From Fibrobacter sp. (GTDB taxonomy: Bacteria > Fibrobacterota > Fibrobacteria > Fibrobacterales > Fibrobacteraceae), in the NCBI GenBank assembly GCA_017615055.1, contig JAGAAW010000018.1, positions 1 to 52,505 of the forward strand: 52,505 bases of DNA, in the 5' to 3' direction. Of this stretch, positions 41,173-49,306 are shown piece by piece (position 1 is the stretch's first letter; each line of letters begins with the position of its first letter). The position numbers and the translations under genes were made by a program. The notes beneath the pieces were generated by a model. That model worked only from the letters and a program-made list of their open reading frames with translations. It made no database searches and was not told where the DNA came from.

Positions 41173-42353
41173 GGGGCTATGTTCGCTTTGTGGGTTATGG
41201 AGACCCTGTGGCCGGTTTCGATACGGCGGTTGTTGGAATAGGCTTCGCGGACGAGCACTGCCGCTTCGTTCTTTGATGCGCGAGCAATGATACCGCGGCC
41301 AAGCAGGCGGGGCGCAATGGATGCGTCGGAGCGGTCCGGTTCCCAGATGGCGATGGCGTCACCCGTGCCGTAACCCTGGTCGAAACCCTTGTCGATAAGC
41401 ACGTAGGAGTAGCTGCCGATAATGAGCATCGGGTCCATCGCGTAGCGGATCTGTGCCATGGAGTCGATGTTGGATTCTGGTACGTCATTGTAGCCGTTTA
41501 CATTGATGGGTGCAATCGGTTTCTTGAGGCGGGCCTTTGACTGGTTAATCTTGATTTCGCGGAAGCTCTGCATGATCATCGCGCGGGAAAGCGTATCGCC
41601 GATGGCGGTAATCTTTGCGACACCCGAAAGCTTGAGGAGGGCGTAATGCTCAAAGGTTCCACCGGAGTGGGCAGGAACATTGATCCTCTTCGCGTCGAGG
41701 ATTTCCACGAGGTCGCCCTTCTTGAGGCCCGGGTAGGTCTTCTTGCCGATACCCACGACGACTTCCATTTCGGGAATGTGGAGGATGGGTTCCTTCTTTT
41801 CGCCGGAACGGATGGAAATAAAGTTGCTGTCATTCTTCAGGGAATCGAGCGTGTAGATTTCAGGTGCGAGAATCTGGTAGTAGCCGTTGAAAATCTTCGG
41901 TTCGGGGCGCTTCTTGTAGTAATAGGAATCCGCTTCCTGCTTCTTTTTCTTTTGCTTCTTGTCCTTGTCGCGGAGGTTGCCGAGCATGTTCTCGAATTCG
42001 CCGTTGCGCTCGTCGTTCTCGTCGCATCCGACACTTTGGATCTGGTAGCCCTTGCCCTTCGGGAGGTTAGAGTCGGCGACGGCCGCCTTGCAGGGGTACT
42101 TCTTCTTGTCGGCAGGGATCTGCATTACGGGTTCTTCGCGTATGCTGTCACCCAGGTAGATGGAGTCGCCCGGGTAGATCCAGTGGGGGTCCTGGATGTG
42201 CCTGTTGTTTTCCCAGAGGTCGGGCCAGGCGAACGGGTCGTGCAGGTATTCGTCGCTCAGGTCCCAGAGGGTGTCGCCTTCCTTGACCACGTAGGCGGAA
42301 ACGACCAGGGCCGAAAGTCCGAGGGTGATTGTCGCGCACTTGAAGAAATTCAT
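41169..42353 (-). CDS. LysM-domain cell-wall-binding protein
   Basis: 394 residues. N-terminal hydrophobic signal (MNFFKCATITLGLSALVVSA) directly followed by a LysM domain: 'YVVKEGDTLWDLSDEYL', then 'WENNRHIQDPHWIYPGD' (residues ~21-65). This arrangement of LysM with 'WP.LWe.N.h.i.dPhwIyPGd' is common in proteins of delta-proteobacteria and Fibrobacter that bind peptidoglycan. A Lys-rich linker (KDKKQKKKKQEADSYYYKK) separates it from a C-terminal region of ~230 residues made of beta strands, with 'VVVGIGKKTYPGLKKGDLVE' and 'GFDQGYGTGDAIAIWEP'. Probably periplasmic and bound to the wall. It precedes the two-component genes in the operon. Confidence 0.85.
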   Translation of the reverse strand: MNFFKCATITLGLSALVVSAYVVKEGDTLWDLSDEYLHDPFAWPDLWENNRHIQDPHWIYPGDSIYLGDSIREEPVMQIPADKKKYPCKAAVADSNLPKGKGYQIQSVGCDENDERNGEFENMLGNLRDKDKKQKKKKQEADSYYYKKRPEPKIFNGYYQILAPEIYTLDSLKNDSNFISIRSGEKKEPILHIPEMEVVVGIGKKTYPGLKKGDLVEILDAKRINVPAHSGGTFEHYALLKLSGVAKITAIGDTLSRAMIMQSFREIKINQSKARLKKPIAPINVNGYNDVPESNIDSMAQIRYAMDPMLIIGSYSYVLIDKGFDQGYGTGDAIAIWEPDRSDASIAPRLLGRGIIARASKNEAAVLVREAYSNNRRIETGHRVSITHKANIAP

Positions 42354-42401
42354 AGAAAACCTTGTAACCCTTTGAATGAAAACGAGTTAACTGCTTATAA
42401 T

Positions 42402-43739
42402 TTAATCTTTTCTTGCTCTGGGAGTACCCTTTTTTTGCACAAAATGGGGTATATCGGACTGATTTTTGCCCGAAATACGTTCTTGTGGGCGTTTGACGGA
42501 GCGTTTTTGCCCGTTTTGGGCCGCAAATCCGCCCAAGAGGCCTGCCCTGTCGGGGACGAACAGCATCAGGAGTTCGAACTTGCCGCTGCCCGGTTCCAGG
42601 TAGAGCGGGATGTTCTTGCGGAGCATGTAGCCCTCGGCACGGAACCGCTTGATCTGCTTCGCGGCGTTCTCGAGGTCGGTTACCTGCAACAGGATGCGTT
42701 CGGGGCGCGAGGCGGCGATGGCTTGCACGAGGTCGCTCGTGATGGGTTCTGCCTCGGGTTCGTTCAGGTAGAATGTCCACTTGCCCTCGTTGTCGCGCTT
42801 GCCGAAGAACTTTTCGAGGAAGGCGCGGTCCAGGTGGCTGCGGTGGAATCGCATGTTGTTGTCTGCGAGGCTACGCGCATTCATCTTTGCGGATTCCATC
42901 GCGGTCTCGCGACAGTCGAGGGATTCGACCTGCTCGAAGTCCTGGGCGAGGCTTGCGGAAACGTAGCCCGACGCGCTATAGAATTCGAAGAAACGGTCAC
43001 CTTTTGCGGGGTGCACGGCCTCGCGGATACGGAGGGGGAGTTCGACCCACGCGTCTTTCATTTTGGGCGCCCAGTCCAGCACGTGCATGGAAAGGCCCGT
43101 GCCCGCGATGGGCATGAAGGCACTGCCGAATGCGGGCTTGACGTCGACACGCATGTTCTGCTGCATGGCGGGGTCAAAGAGGTGGTTCGGCGTGCACTGC
43201 ACCTGGTGGCAGCTGATGACCTGCGGGCAGTTGTGCTGCAGGAATTCGATAAACGACTTTATCTCGTGGCCGGAATTGCGACCGTGGATGTTCGCCTGCA
43301 CGAGGAGCGCATAGCGCCCGTCACCGGTGGCCCTGAACCAGATCTGGCGCATAGCCTTCTTGAGTGTGTGCAGGTGGTCCTTGTGCAGCTGGTCGAAGAT
43401 GCCCTTTACCACTGCAGGGGGTTCCATGCCATATGCGGGGGCTTCGAGCACGAGCGACTCGTGGTTGTTCACGAGTTTGTTCAGTATGCGCCAGTCGCTG
43501 TGGTCATTTGCGGCGTCGCGCGTGAACCATGCCTGGAACTTTCCGGGTATGCGGTTGTCTTCGGCCCATGCAGTGAGCTGCCGCTTGATTTCTTCGAACG
43601 GTATGGCCCTGCGGGCGGGCTTTGCCTTCGGTGCACTTGCGGCCTTTTCGGGAGCGGGCTTGGCGGGGGCGGAATGGAACCTGCCTGCGACAAGCTTCTT
43701 GGGGGCGCGTGTAGAATATTTCTTTTGTCTGTCGAACAT
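42402..43739 (-). CDS. TrmA/RlmD-like methyltransferase homologue lacking the catalytic Cys
   Basis: 445 residues. After a basic Ala/Pro-rich N-terminal tail, the central part resembles the RlmD/TrmA family ('LHTLKKAMRQIWFRATGDGR', 'PQVISCHQVQCTPNHLFDP'). The SAM domain is recognisable: 'GDRFFEFYSASGYVSASLA', 'VESLDCRETAMESAKMNARS'. Where the family has DPPR and the catalytic VSCN Cys, this protein has 'LNEPEAEP' and 'ERILLQVTDLENAAKQI'. The expected nucleophile is thus missing, as are the N-terminal Fe-S cysteines. The C-terminus has an additional basic tail. It is probably an RNA-binding paralogue or an enzyme with another mechanism. It lies 19 nt after the primase-like gene. Confidence 0.7.
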   Translation of the reverse strand: MFDRQKKYSTRAPKKLVAGRFHSAPAKPAPEKAASAPKAKPARRAIPFEEIKRQLTAWAEDNRIPGKFQAWFTRDAANDHSDWRILNKLVNNHESLVLEAPAYGMEPPAVVKGIFDQLHKDHLHTLKKAMRQIWFRATGDGRYALLVQANIHGRNSGHEIKSFIEFLQHNCPQVISCHQVQCTPNHLFDPAMQQNMRVDVKPAFGSAFMPIAGTGLSMHVLDWAPKMKDAWVELPLRIREAVHPAKGDRFFEFYSASGYVSASLAQDFEQVESLDCRETAMESAKMNARSLADNNMRFHRSHLDRAFLEKFFGKRDNEGKWTFYLNEPEAEPITSDLVQAIAASRPERILLQVTDLENAAKQIKRFRAEGYMLRKNIPLYLEPGSGKFELLMLFVPDRAGLLGGFAAQNGQKRSVKRPQERISGKNQSDIPHFVQKKGTPRARKD

Positions 43740-43758
43740 TTGCTAGAACTCTTTGTAA

Positions 43759-45504
43759 CTATACGAGGAACCGCGGGTAGATCCACGAGCATTCGCGGGC
43801 GAGCATCTTCGGGAATTCGCGGAAAGAACCGTTTATCTGGAACAGGTTCAGGCCGCCTTCCACCGGCGAAAGCGAGATGACGCTGTCGGCGCGGGATTCG
43901 AGATACGGGTACTCGTCGTTGTTGCATGCGGTAACGACTGCGCATCCGGTAAGCGCGATGATGGTGTCGACCATCTGCATCAGTATCTGGTGCGGCGAGC
44001 CGGTGAGTCGCATGGACTTCGGGTTGTGGAGTACGGCGGAAATCGGGTCGATGACCACCACGCGGTAGTCATGGTTCTCGAGCTTCTTGGCACCCTCGAT
44101 TCTCTTTGCGATAAGCTGTGCCGTCTCGAGCGGGGAGAGTGCGGTGCCGCGCAGGTTCAAAAAACCGAACTTGGGCGTGCTGGCGTTGAGCCCGCGCTTG
44201 TTGCCGAGCAGGTGCAGGCGGTTCAGGAACACGGACTTGGTAAGTTCGAAGTTGATGAACAGCACGTCGTTTGAGGACGTCGCATTGCCGAACCAGTCCT
44301 CGCCGTAGCAGATGGAAAGTGCCATATCCATGAGGGCGAGCGACTTTCCGCTCTTGGGGGGAGCCTGGAACAGGAAGAACTCGCCTGCGCGCAGCATGTT
44401 CTCGATGATGCTTGCATCCTTTTTCGGCGGTTCCTCGCTATCGCTGGCAAGTTCAATAAGCGGCTTGCCGTCGAGGGAGTACTCGACCCATTCCTGCCAT
44501 TCCTTGAAGTTCTTTGCGCCCTGCTCGCCGCCGATAAGGTACTGCTGCTTACCGCCACGGAGCACGCCCGGCATGCGGGCCATCATGGTGGGGCTCCTGT
44601 TGGAGGAATCTACCTTGAAGCCCTGGGAATCGAGCGTCTTGAAAAGGAAGTCGATGCGCTCGTCGTATTCTTCGCGGTCGTTGGCGCCAATCTTGATCCA
44701 CGCCTGCACGGAGTTTGCGCCGGTGTTCACGAGGGCGGCACACGGGAGGTTCAATGCCTTGTAGTAGGCGAGCTGCTTGGCCAGCGACATCTTCGGGTTG
44801 TCGATGACGGCGTAGCGGTAGCGCCAGCTTTCGTCGCTGGCATCTGCACCGCCCTTGGTCGCGTTCACGCAGATGAGCGCGCCTTCCTGGCTGTCCAGGC
44901 TCTTCATGATCTTCTTGATGGCGTCGTCGCGGCCGACAATGTTCGACACGAGTTCAGCCGTGGCGTTCGGCGTGTCCGAAATCTTGAACTCGATAGTCTC
45001 GTCGGTCTCGAAGGCGATGTCCAGGAGTTTCGCGAGGTCCTTGCGCCAGTCTGCGGCAGGCCACGGGATGGAGAGCGCTTCCGGATCAATCTTGAAGTTC
45101 TGCAGGAGTTCCATGGACTGCGTGTCGAGGCCGAGCGCAAGCATCTGCTCCATCGAGATCATGCCGGTAGAGAGCGGTGATATGATGGCGGGCTTTACGG
45201 GCGCGGCCATGGCGGAAGGTTCTGCCTGTGCCGCTGCGGCGGGTGCGGCCTGCGCTGCGGGCTGTGCCTCTTCGCGTTCGGAGGAACGCTTTTCGGAAGA
45301 GAACGCGCGGCGGAGAATCTGTTCAACCTCGTCCGGGGAAAGTCCTTCGTCGCGGGCCTTGCCACCCAGCTGGAAACTTGCGTCCATGAAGGTCCAGCCC
45401 TCTTCCTTGGCGGCTTCGCCCACCTTGAAGAGTTCGCCCTTCAGTTCGTTCGGGCTGTATTTCGTCTTGAGGAACGTGTTGATGATTTTTCTTGCGCTTT
45501 CCAT
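43759..45504 (-). CDS. AEP-like primase plus RepA-type RecA ATPase fusion
   Basis: 581 residues; AGAGG before the ATG. Residues 1-75 are helical, followed by an Ala/Pro/Glu-rich linker (AAQAAPAAAAQAEPSA). Residues ~220-330 resemble the archaeo-eukaryotic primase-like domain of plasmid and phage replication proteins: 'YRYAVIDNPKMSLAKQLAYY', 'LPCAALVNTGANSVQAWIKI', 'FKVDSSNRSPTMMARMPGV'. The usual 'SGgkSvHaW' His is Gln267 here. A RepA/DnaB-type ATPase follows with an intact Walker A 'APPKSGKSLALMDMAL' (Lys387), 'DVLFINFELTKSVFLNRL' and 'YRVVVIDPISAVL' (Walker B). Such fusions normally belong to mobile elements, but this gene sits in a run of housekeeping genes with no integrase nearby. Confidence 0.72.
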   Translation of the reverse strand: MESARKIINTFLKTKYSPNELKGELFKVGEAAKEEGWTFMDASFQLGGKARDEGLSPDEVEQILRRAFSSEKRSSEREEAQPAAQAAPAAAAQAEPSAMAAPVKPAIISPLSTGMISMEQMLALGLDTQSMELLQNFKIDPEALSIPWPAADWRKDLAKLLDIAFETDETIEFKISDTPNATAELVSNIVGRDDAIKKIMKSLDSQEGALICVNATKGGADASDESWRYRYAVIDNPKMSLAKQLAYYKALNLPCAALVNTGANSVQAWIKIGANDREEYDERIDFLFKTLDSQGFKVDSSNRSPTMMARMPGVLRGGKQQYLIGGEQGAKNFKEWQEWVEYSLDGKPLIELASDSEEPPKKDASIIENMLRAGEFFLFQAPPKSGKSLALMDMALSICYGEDWFGNATSSNDVLFINFELTKSVFLNRLHLLGNKRGLNASTPKFGFLNLRGTALSPLETAQLIAKRIEGAKKLENHDYRVVVIDPISAVLHNPKSMRLTGSPHQILMQMVDTIIALTGCAVVTACNNDEYPYLESRADSVISLSPVEGGLNLFQINGSFREFPKMLARECSWIYPRFLV

Positions 45505-45561
45505 AAGAGACCTCTGTGCTGTCTATGGTTTCAAGATAATTCCGGTAGGGCAATCTGGCTA

Positions 45562-46434
45562 TTACGCCTTGATGCGGAGCCTCGCAAATTCGTATAGCCC
45601 GAGCGAGAGTGCCACGGATGCGTTGTAGGAATGAGCCTCGGGCATCATCGGGATGCGGAGGATTGCATCGCACTGCTTTTTCACGAACGGCGGGAGGCCG
45701 ACGTCTTCGCCACCTACGGCAATTACGACCTGGTCAGCGAACTTGAAGTCGGCGAGGTTCGTCTCGGTGTCGGCGTCGAGACCTGCGACCTGGTAGCCCG
45801 CCATCTTGAGTTCTCCGATGGCGGCCTCGAGGTTGTCGGGCCTGCACACGCGCATCTTTTCAAGGGCGCCTGCGGAGGTGCGGGCGACGCTCGGGGTAAT
45901 CCCGCACATTCCTTTTGCGGGAATCAGGAACAGGTCGACTCCGAGGGCGAGGCAACTGCGGATGCAAGCCCCGAGGTTACGCGGGTCCTCGATGTTTGTC
46001 GCGACGGCGATGAGCTTCTTTTCGCCGTTGTCCCTTGCCTGGAACAGTTCCTCGCGCACGTCCTGCCAGTCTAGCAGTTCCTTCTCGTTCATGAGGGCGA
46101 CTACACCCTGGTTCGGGCGGGCGTAACTGTCGAGAATCTTTGCATCGACCTGCTGTACGTGTACGTGCGCGCGCTTTGCGAGTTTCTGCAACTCATAGAG
46201 TTTCGGATTCCCGGACTGGTGCATGAAGAGCACGCGGTGGACCTTCAGCGGCTCCTTGGTCAGCACTTCGGTGACTTCCTTGATGCCGCCGACTGCGACC
46301 TGGGGCTTGGCGTCGGCATCGCCCATGGCGGTGACGACCTTCTCTACGGGCGGGCGTCTATCGAACTTGTTCTGCGAAAAGAAACGCCTGCGGTCAGGGT
46401 TGAAGTTACGGCGGTTGTCATCATTAAAAGCCAT
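45562..46434 (-). CDS. SpoU/TrmH-family 2'-O-ribose RNA methyltransferase (RlmB-like)
   Basis: 290 residues. A basic, Asn/Arg/Phe-rich N-terminal extension (DDNRRNFNPDRRRFFSQNKF) precedes the substrate-binding domain ('VHRVLFMHQSGNPKLYELQK', 'HVQQVDAKILDSYARPNQGV'). The SPOUT knot motifs are clear: motif 1 'VATNIEDPRNLGACIRSCLA', motif 2 'VVIAVGGEDVGLPPFV', motif 3 'IPMMPEAHSYNASVALSLGL'. It should methylate a ribose 2'-OH in rRNA or tRNA using SAM. Motif 3 has 'YNASVAL' where RlmB has 'SLNVSVA', so the exact target is open. It lies between a 5-FCL gene and the primase-like gene. Confidence 0.88.
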   Translation of the reverse strand: MAFNDDNRRNFNPDRRRFFSQNKFDRRPPVEKVVTAMGDADAKPQVAVGGIKEVTEVLTKEPLKVHRVLFMHQSGNPKLYELQKLAKRAHVHVQQVDAKILDSYARPNQGVVALMNEKELLDWQDVREELFQARDNGEKKLIAVATNIEDPRNLGACIRSCLALGVDLFLIPAKGMCGITPSVARTSAGALEKMRVCRPDNLEAAIGELKMAGYQVAGLDADTETNLADFKFADQVVIAVGGEDVGLPPFVKKQCDAILRIPMMPEAHSYNASVALSLGLYEFARLRIKA

Positions 46435-46475
46435 TGGAAAAACACTCCGTTCTTTTTATAAATACTTGCGCGGTA

Positions 46476-47066
46476 CTAGTACCGTTCCTTGCAGGCGATA
46501 ATCACGTCCATCCGGATATCGGTTTCCTTTTGCGGGAGGGGTTCCTGCGATATCTGTGCCGGGGTGGCGATGCCCGCCTTGTATGACTTGGGGTAGTTGG
46601 CGAGGAACCTGTCGTAGTATCCCTTGCCGTGGCCCACGCGGCAGCCGTCCCAGTTGAACTTGGTCCCCGGAACGAGGAAGATGGGGATTTCGCCTTCGAA
46701 TTTTTCGAGACCTTCGCGCGGTTCCATGATGCCGAAGTGCCCTTTCACGAGGTCCTTCCTGAGACTGGAGACCTTGTAGAAGTTCATGATGCCGTCGCCT
46801 TCGCAGCGCGGGAGCAGGAGTCTCCCTTCGAGTGCGAGTTCCTCGATAATGGGCATGATGTTCGCCTCGCCCTTGAGCGGGTAGAACGCGGCGATGTTCC
46901 TTGAGTTTCTGTAGCCAGGAATCTCGTGAATCTCCGTCCACGGGTCCCTGATGATATCTTCGCCCCTCTTCTCGCGACGCTTCTTGAGCACGAGTTCCAC
47001 GATCTGGCTACTCCCGAATACGAGCATCACGAGGATGATTGCGACTATGGCGGTGACCATGTTCAT
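46476..47066 (-). CDS. 5-formyltetrahydrofolate cyclo-ligase with membrane N-terminus
   Basis: 196 residues, starting 1 nt after the rnd stop. The catalytic domain is typical: 'NIAAFYPLKGEANIMPIIEE', 'LEGRLLLPRCEG', 'VPGTKFNWDGCRVGHGKGYY' followed by DRFL, and 'RMDVIIACKERY'. It converts 5-formyl-THF to 5,10-methenyl-THF using ATP. The first ~35 residues are unusual: a membrane segment (MVTAIVAIILVMLVFGSSQI) followed by the amphipathic basic helix 'VELVLKKRREKRGED', the layout of TatA/TatB proteins ('..LFG..kipel...'). Normal cyclo-ligases start with a soluble helix here. No alternative downstream start would give a complete domain. The result could be a membrane-bound enzyme. Confidence 0.85.
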   Translation of the reverse strand: MNMVTAIVAIILVMLVFGSSQIVELVLKKRREKRGEDIIRDPWTEIHEIPGYRNSRNIAAFYPLKGEANIMPIIEELALEGRLLLPRCEGDGIMNFYKVSSLRKDLVKGHFGIMEPREGLEKFEGEIPIFLVPGTKFNWDGCRVGHGKGYYDRFLANYPKSYKAGIATPAQISQEPLPQKETDIRMDVIIACKERY

Positions 47067-47067
47067 G

Positions 47068-48225
47068 CTAGTCCTCGCCGATACGTTTTGCAGAGGGGAG
47101 CTTTTCGCGGAGGATTCCGTTCCAGATCTTCTTTTGCCAGTTCATGAGGTGCGCTTCGTTGTAGCGTACTTCCCAGGGCATGTCGCCGGGAGCGGCGAGC
47201 CAGATGAGTTGCCCCTTGTTGGCAAGGAGGGACGGGTCAAGCTTGAGTTTTGTGGCTTCCTCGTCGCGCCAAATCTTGAGTGCGGCAAGCAGTTCCGAGT
47301 GGGGGATCACCGGCGGGGGAGGCGCCTTGGGCAGGCGTTCGGGCCATTCACTTTCCGGCGTGGCGACTGCGCTTTCGAGCATCGCCTTGAACGATTCGAG
47401 ACGCTCGTCCCTGAAGTTGCGGGGCAGCTTGGGGAGGTTCTCGATCTTGATTTCGGGGTAGTGTGCGTGTACCGCACGTACGATGGCGAGCATGAGTTCC
47501 GCGGGCATCACCTTGTAGGGCGGGCGGTCCAGTGCTTCGGCTTGGGCCTCGCGCCATTCCCAGAGGTGTTTGAGGACGTTCAAACTGCAGGGGTTGAACA
47601 GGCTCGAACCCGTAAGCCTCCACTGTTCGCGGGTCCTCTCGCTCGGCATCTTGGAATGTTCAATCAGCGCATTGCACTGTTCCATGAGCCAGTCCATGCG
47701 CCCGGCCGCGATAAGCTTTTCCGAGAGGATGGCGCACAGTTCGTGCAGGTAGAATGTGTCGTGGATGGCGTATTCGCACATCTCCAGCGGGAGCGGGCGA
47801 ATGGTCCAGTCGGCACGCTGGTTCTCTTTCTTGAGTTCGTCGCCGAAATGCTCACGTACGAGGTCGGCAAGCCCGAGGTGCTGTGCCCCCAGGAACTTGG
47901 CGGCAAGCATCGTGTCGAAGATGCTCTTGGGAGAGTACTGGTAGGCCTGCCAGAGCAGGCGCAGGTCGTAGTCCGCACCGTGGAAAATGACGGTCTGCAT
48001 CGCCTTCGTGGCAAACAGGGGAGAAATGTCGACCCCGCAAAGCGGATCCACGATGTAGTGGTGCTCGCCGATAGTAATCTGGATGAGGCAGAGTCTGGCA
48101 TGGTAATGGTGCATGGAGTCGGCCTCGGTATCGACGGCCGCCATGTCGTAGAGCCCGAGGTCTGCGATAAGGCTCGCAAGGCTCTCTTCGCTGTCTACCA
48201 GTATGTATTTCTCGTTCTGCATCAT
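47068..48225 (-). CDS. rnd: Ribonuclease D
   Basis: 385 residues, close to E. coli RNase D (375). DEDD exonuclease motifs: 'MAAVDTEADSMHHYHARLCL' (Exo I Asp/Glu), 'VIFHGADYDLRLLWQAY' (Exo II Asp), 'YAIHDTFYLHELC' (Exo III Tyr/Asp). One HRDC domain (~residues 205-285: 'WEWREAQAEALDRPPYKVMP') follows, then a Pro-rich linker and a second HRDC-like region. It trims 3' ends of tRNA and other stable RNA. It is the first gene of the ten-gene minus-strand run. ATG codons at 48225 and 48222 are both possible; TTTATA ends 4 or 7 nt before them, and no Shine-Dalgarno is present. Confidence 0.94.
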   Translation of the reverse strand: MMQNEKYILVDSEESLASLIADLGLYDMAAVDTEADSMHHYHARLCLIQITIGEHHYIVDPLCGVDISPLFATKAMQTVIFHGADYDLRLLWQAYQYSPKSIFDTMLAAKFLGAQHLGLADLVREHFGDELKKENQRADWTIRPLPLEMCEYAIHDTFYLHELCAILSEKLIAAGRMDWLMEQCNALIEHSKMPSERTREQWRLTGSSLFNPCSLNVLKHLWEWREAQAEALDRPPYKVMPAELMLAIVRAVHAHYPEIKIENLPKLPRNFRDERLESFKAMLESAVATPESEWPERLPKAPPPPVIPHSELLAALKIWRDEEATKLKLDPSLLANKGQLIWLAAPGDMPWEVRYNEAHLMNWQKKIWNGILREKLPSAKRIGED

Positions 48226-48282
48226 TTCCTATAAATTTAAATAAATAACGCGTATATATTTGGGTCGCCTTGTAAATCTTGC

Positions 48283-48290
48283 TATATTTG
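48283..48290 (+). promoter_or_regulatory. -10 box of trpS
   Basis: TATATTTG, a perfect match to TAnnTTTG, with the hexamer ending 7 nt before the ATG at 48296 and no Shine-Dalgarno in between; predicts a leaderless mRNA. Confidence 0.5.
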
Positions 48291-48295
48291 CGCCC

Positions 48296-49291
48296 ATGAA
48301 GAAAATTTCCCTTACGGGCATCAAGCCCACCGGCACGCCGCATTTAGGCAACTACCTGGGCGCCATCCGCCCCGCCCTTGAACTTTCCAAGACCTACGAT
48401 ACGGTCTACTTTATCGCCGACTATCACGCCCTCACCACCGTGCAGAACGGTGCGGAGATGCGTGCGAACATCTACAAGATTGCGGCGACCTGGCTTGCAC
48501 TTGGCCTGAACCCCGAAGAGGGTCTGTTCTACAAGCAGAGCGACATTCCCGAGATTTTCGAACTCAGTTGGGCACTCAGCTGCTTTACGCCGAAGGGATT
48601 CATGAACCGCGCCCACGCCTACAAGGACAAGGTGGCAAAGAACGAAGCCGCCGGCGAGGACCCGGATGCAAACGTGAACATGGGCCTTTACTGCTACCCG
48701 TGCCTGATGGATGCGGACATCCTCATGTTCAGTGCTGACATCGTGCCCGTGGGCAAGGACCAGAAGCAGCACGTGGAATTTGCACGCGATATCGCCATCA
48801 AGTTCAACAAGCACTTTGGGCAGGACGTCTTCACGATTCCGGAACCGGTGTTCCAGGAAACGACGGGTATCATCCCGGGTCTCGATGGCCGCAAGATGAG
48901 CAAGTCCTACGACAACGTCATCGATATCTTCCTCGAGAGCAAGGCTCTGAAGAAGAAGATTGGCAAGATTGTTACGAACAGCCAGGGCATCGAGGAACCG
49001 AAGGATCCCGAATCCTGCAACGTGTTTAAGTTGTACAAACTCTTCGCAACTCCCGAACAGACCGAGGCTCTCGCGGCCCGCTACCGCGCAGGTGGCATGG
49101 GCTGGGGCCATGCGAAGCAGGAACTCCAGAACGTTCTCGAAGAACACCTGGGTGCCGCCCGCGAAAAGTACTTCTACCTGCTCTCCCACACCGAAGAAAT
49201 CGACAAGATTCTCGCGTACGGCAAGGAGAAGGCCCGCGTGAAGTCCAAGGCTATGATGGAGAAGGTCCGCAGCCTGCTGGGAACGTACTAA
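48296..49291 (+). CDS. trpS: Tryptophan-tRNA ligase
   Basis: 331 residues. Start at ATG 48296 (KKISLTGIKPTGTPHLGNYL); a longer in-frame version would include the promoter. Class Ic motifs: HIGH-like 'TPHLGNYLG' and KMSKS in 'GLDGRKMSKSYDNVIDIFL'. 'YCYPCLMDADILMFSADIVP' and 'VGKDQKQHVEFARDIA' are the Trp- and ATP-binding regions of TrpS. It charges tRNA-Trp in the cytoplasm. It is followed 15 nt later by the Rrf2 regulator gene, and the terminator after that gene suggests that the two are co-transcribed. Confidence 0.97.
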   Translation: MKKISLTGIKPTGTPHLGNYLGAIRPALELSKTYDTVYFIADYHALTTVQNGAEMRANIYKIAATWLALGLNPEEGLFYKQSDIPEIFELSWALSCFTPKGFMNRAHAYKDKVAKNEAAGEDPDANVNMGLYCYPCLMDADILMFSADIVPVGKDQKQHVEFARDIAIKFNKHFGQDVFTIPEPVFQETTGIIPGLDGRKMSKSYDNVIDIFLESKALKKKIGKIVTNSQGIEEPKDPESCNVFKLYKLFATPEQTEALAARYRAGGMGWGHAKQELQNVLEEHLGAAREKYFYLLSHTEEIDKILAYGKEKARVKSKAMMEKVRSLLGTY

Positions 49292-49306
49292 GGACGTGCT
49301 AGAGAA

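Noticed and set aside
41646..43880. 744-codon open frame on the plus strand
   Set aside because: It runs antisense to the LysM and TrmA-like genes and across their intergenic gap; composition is typical of a shadow frame.
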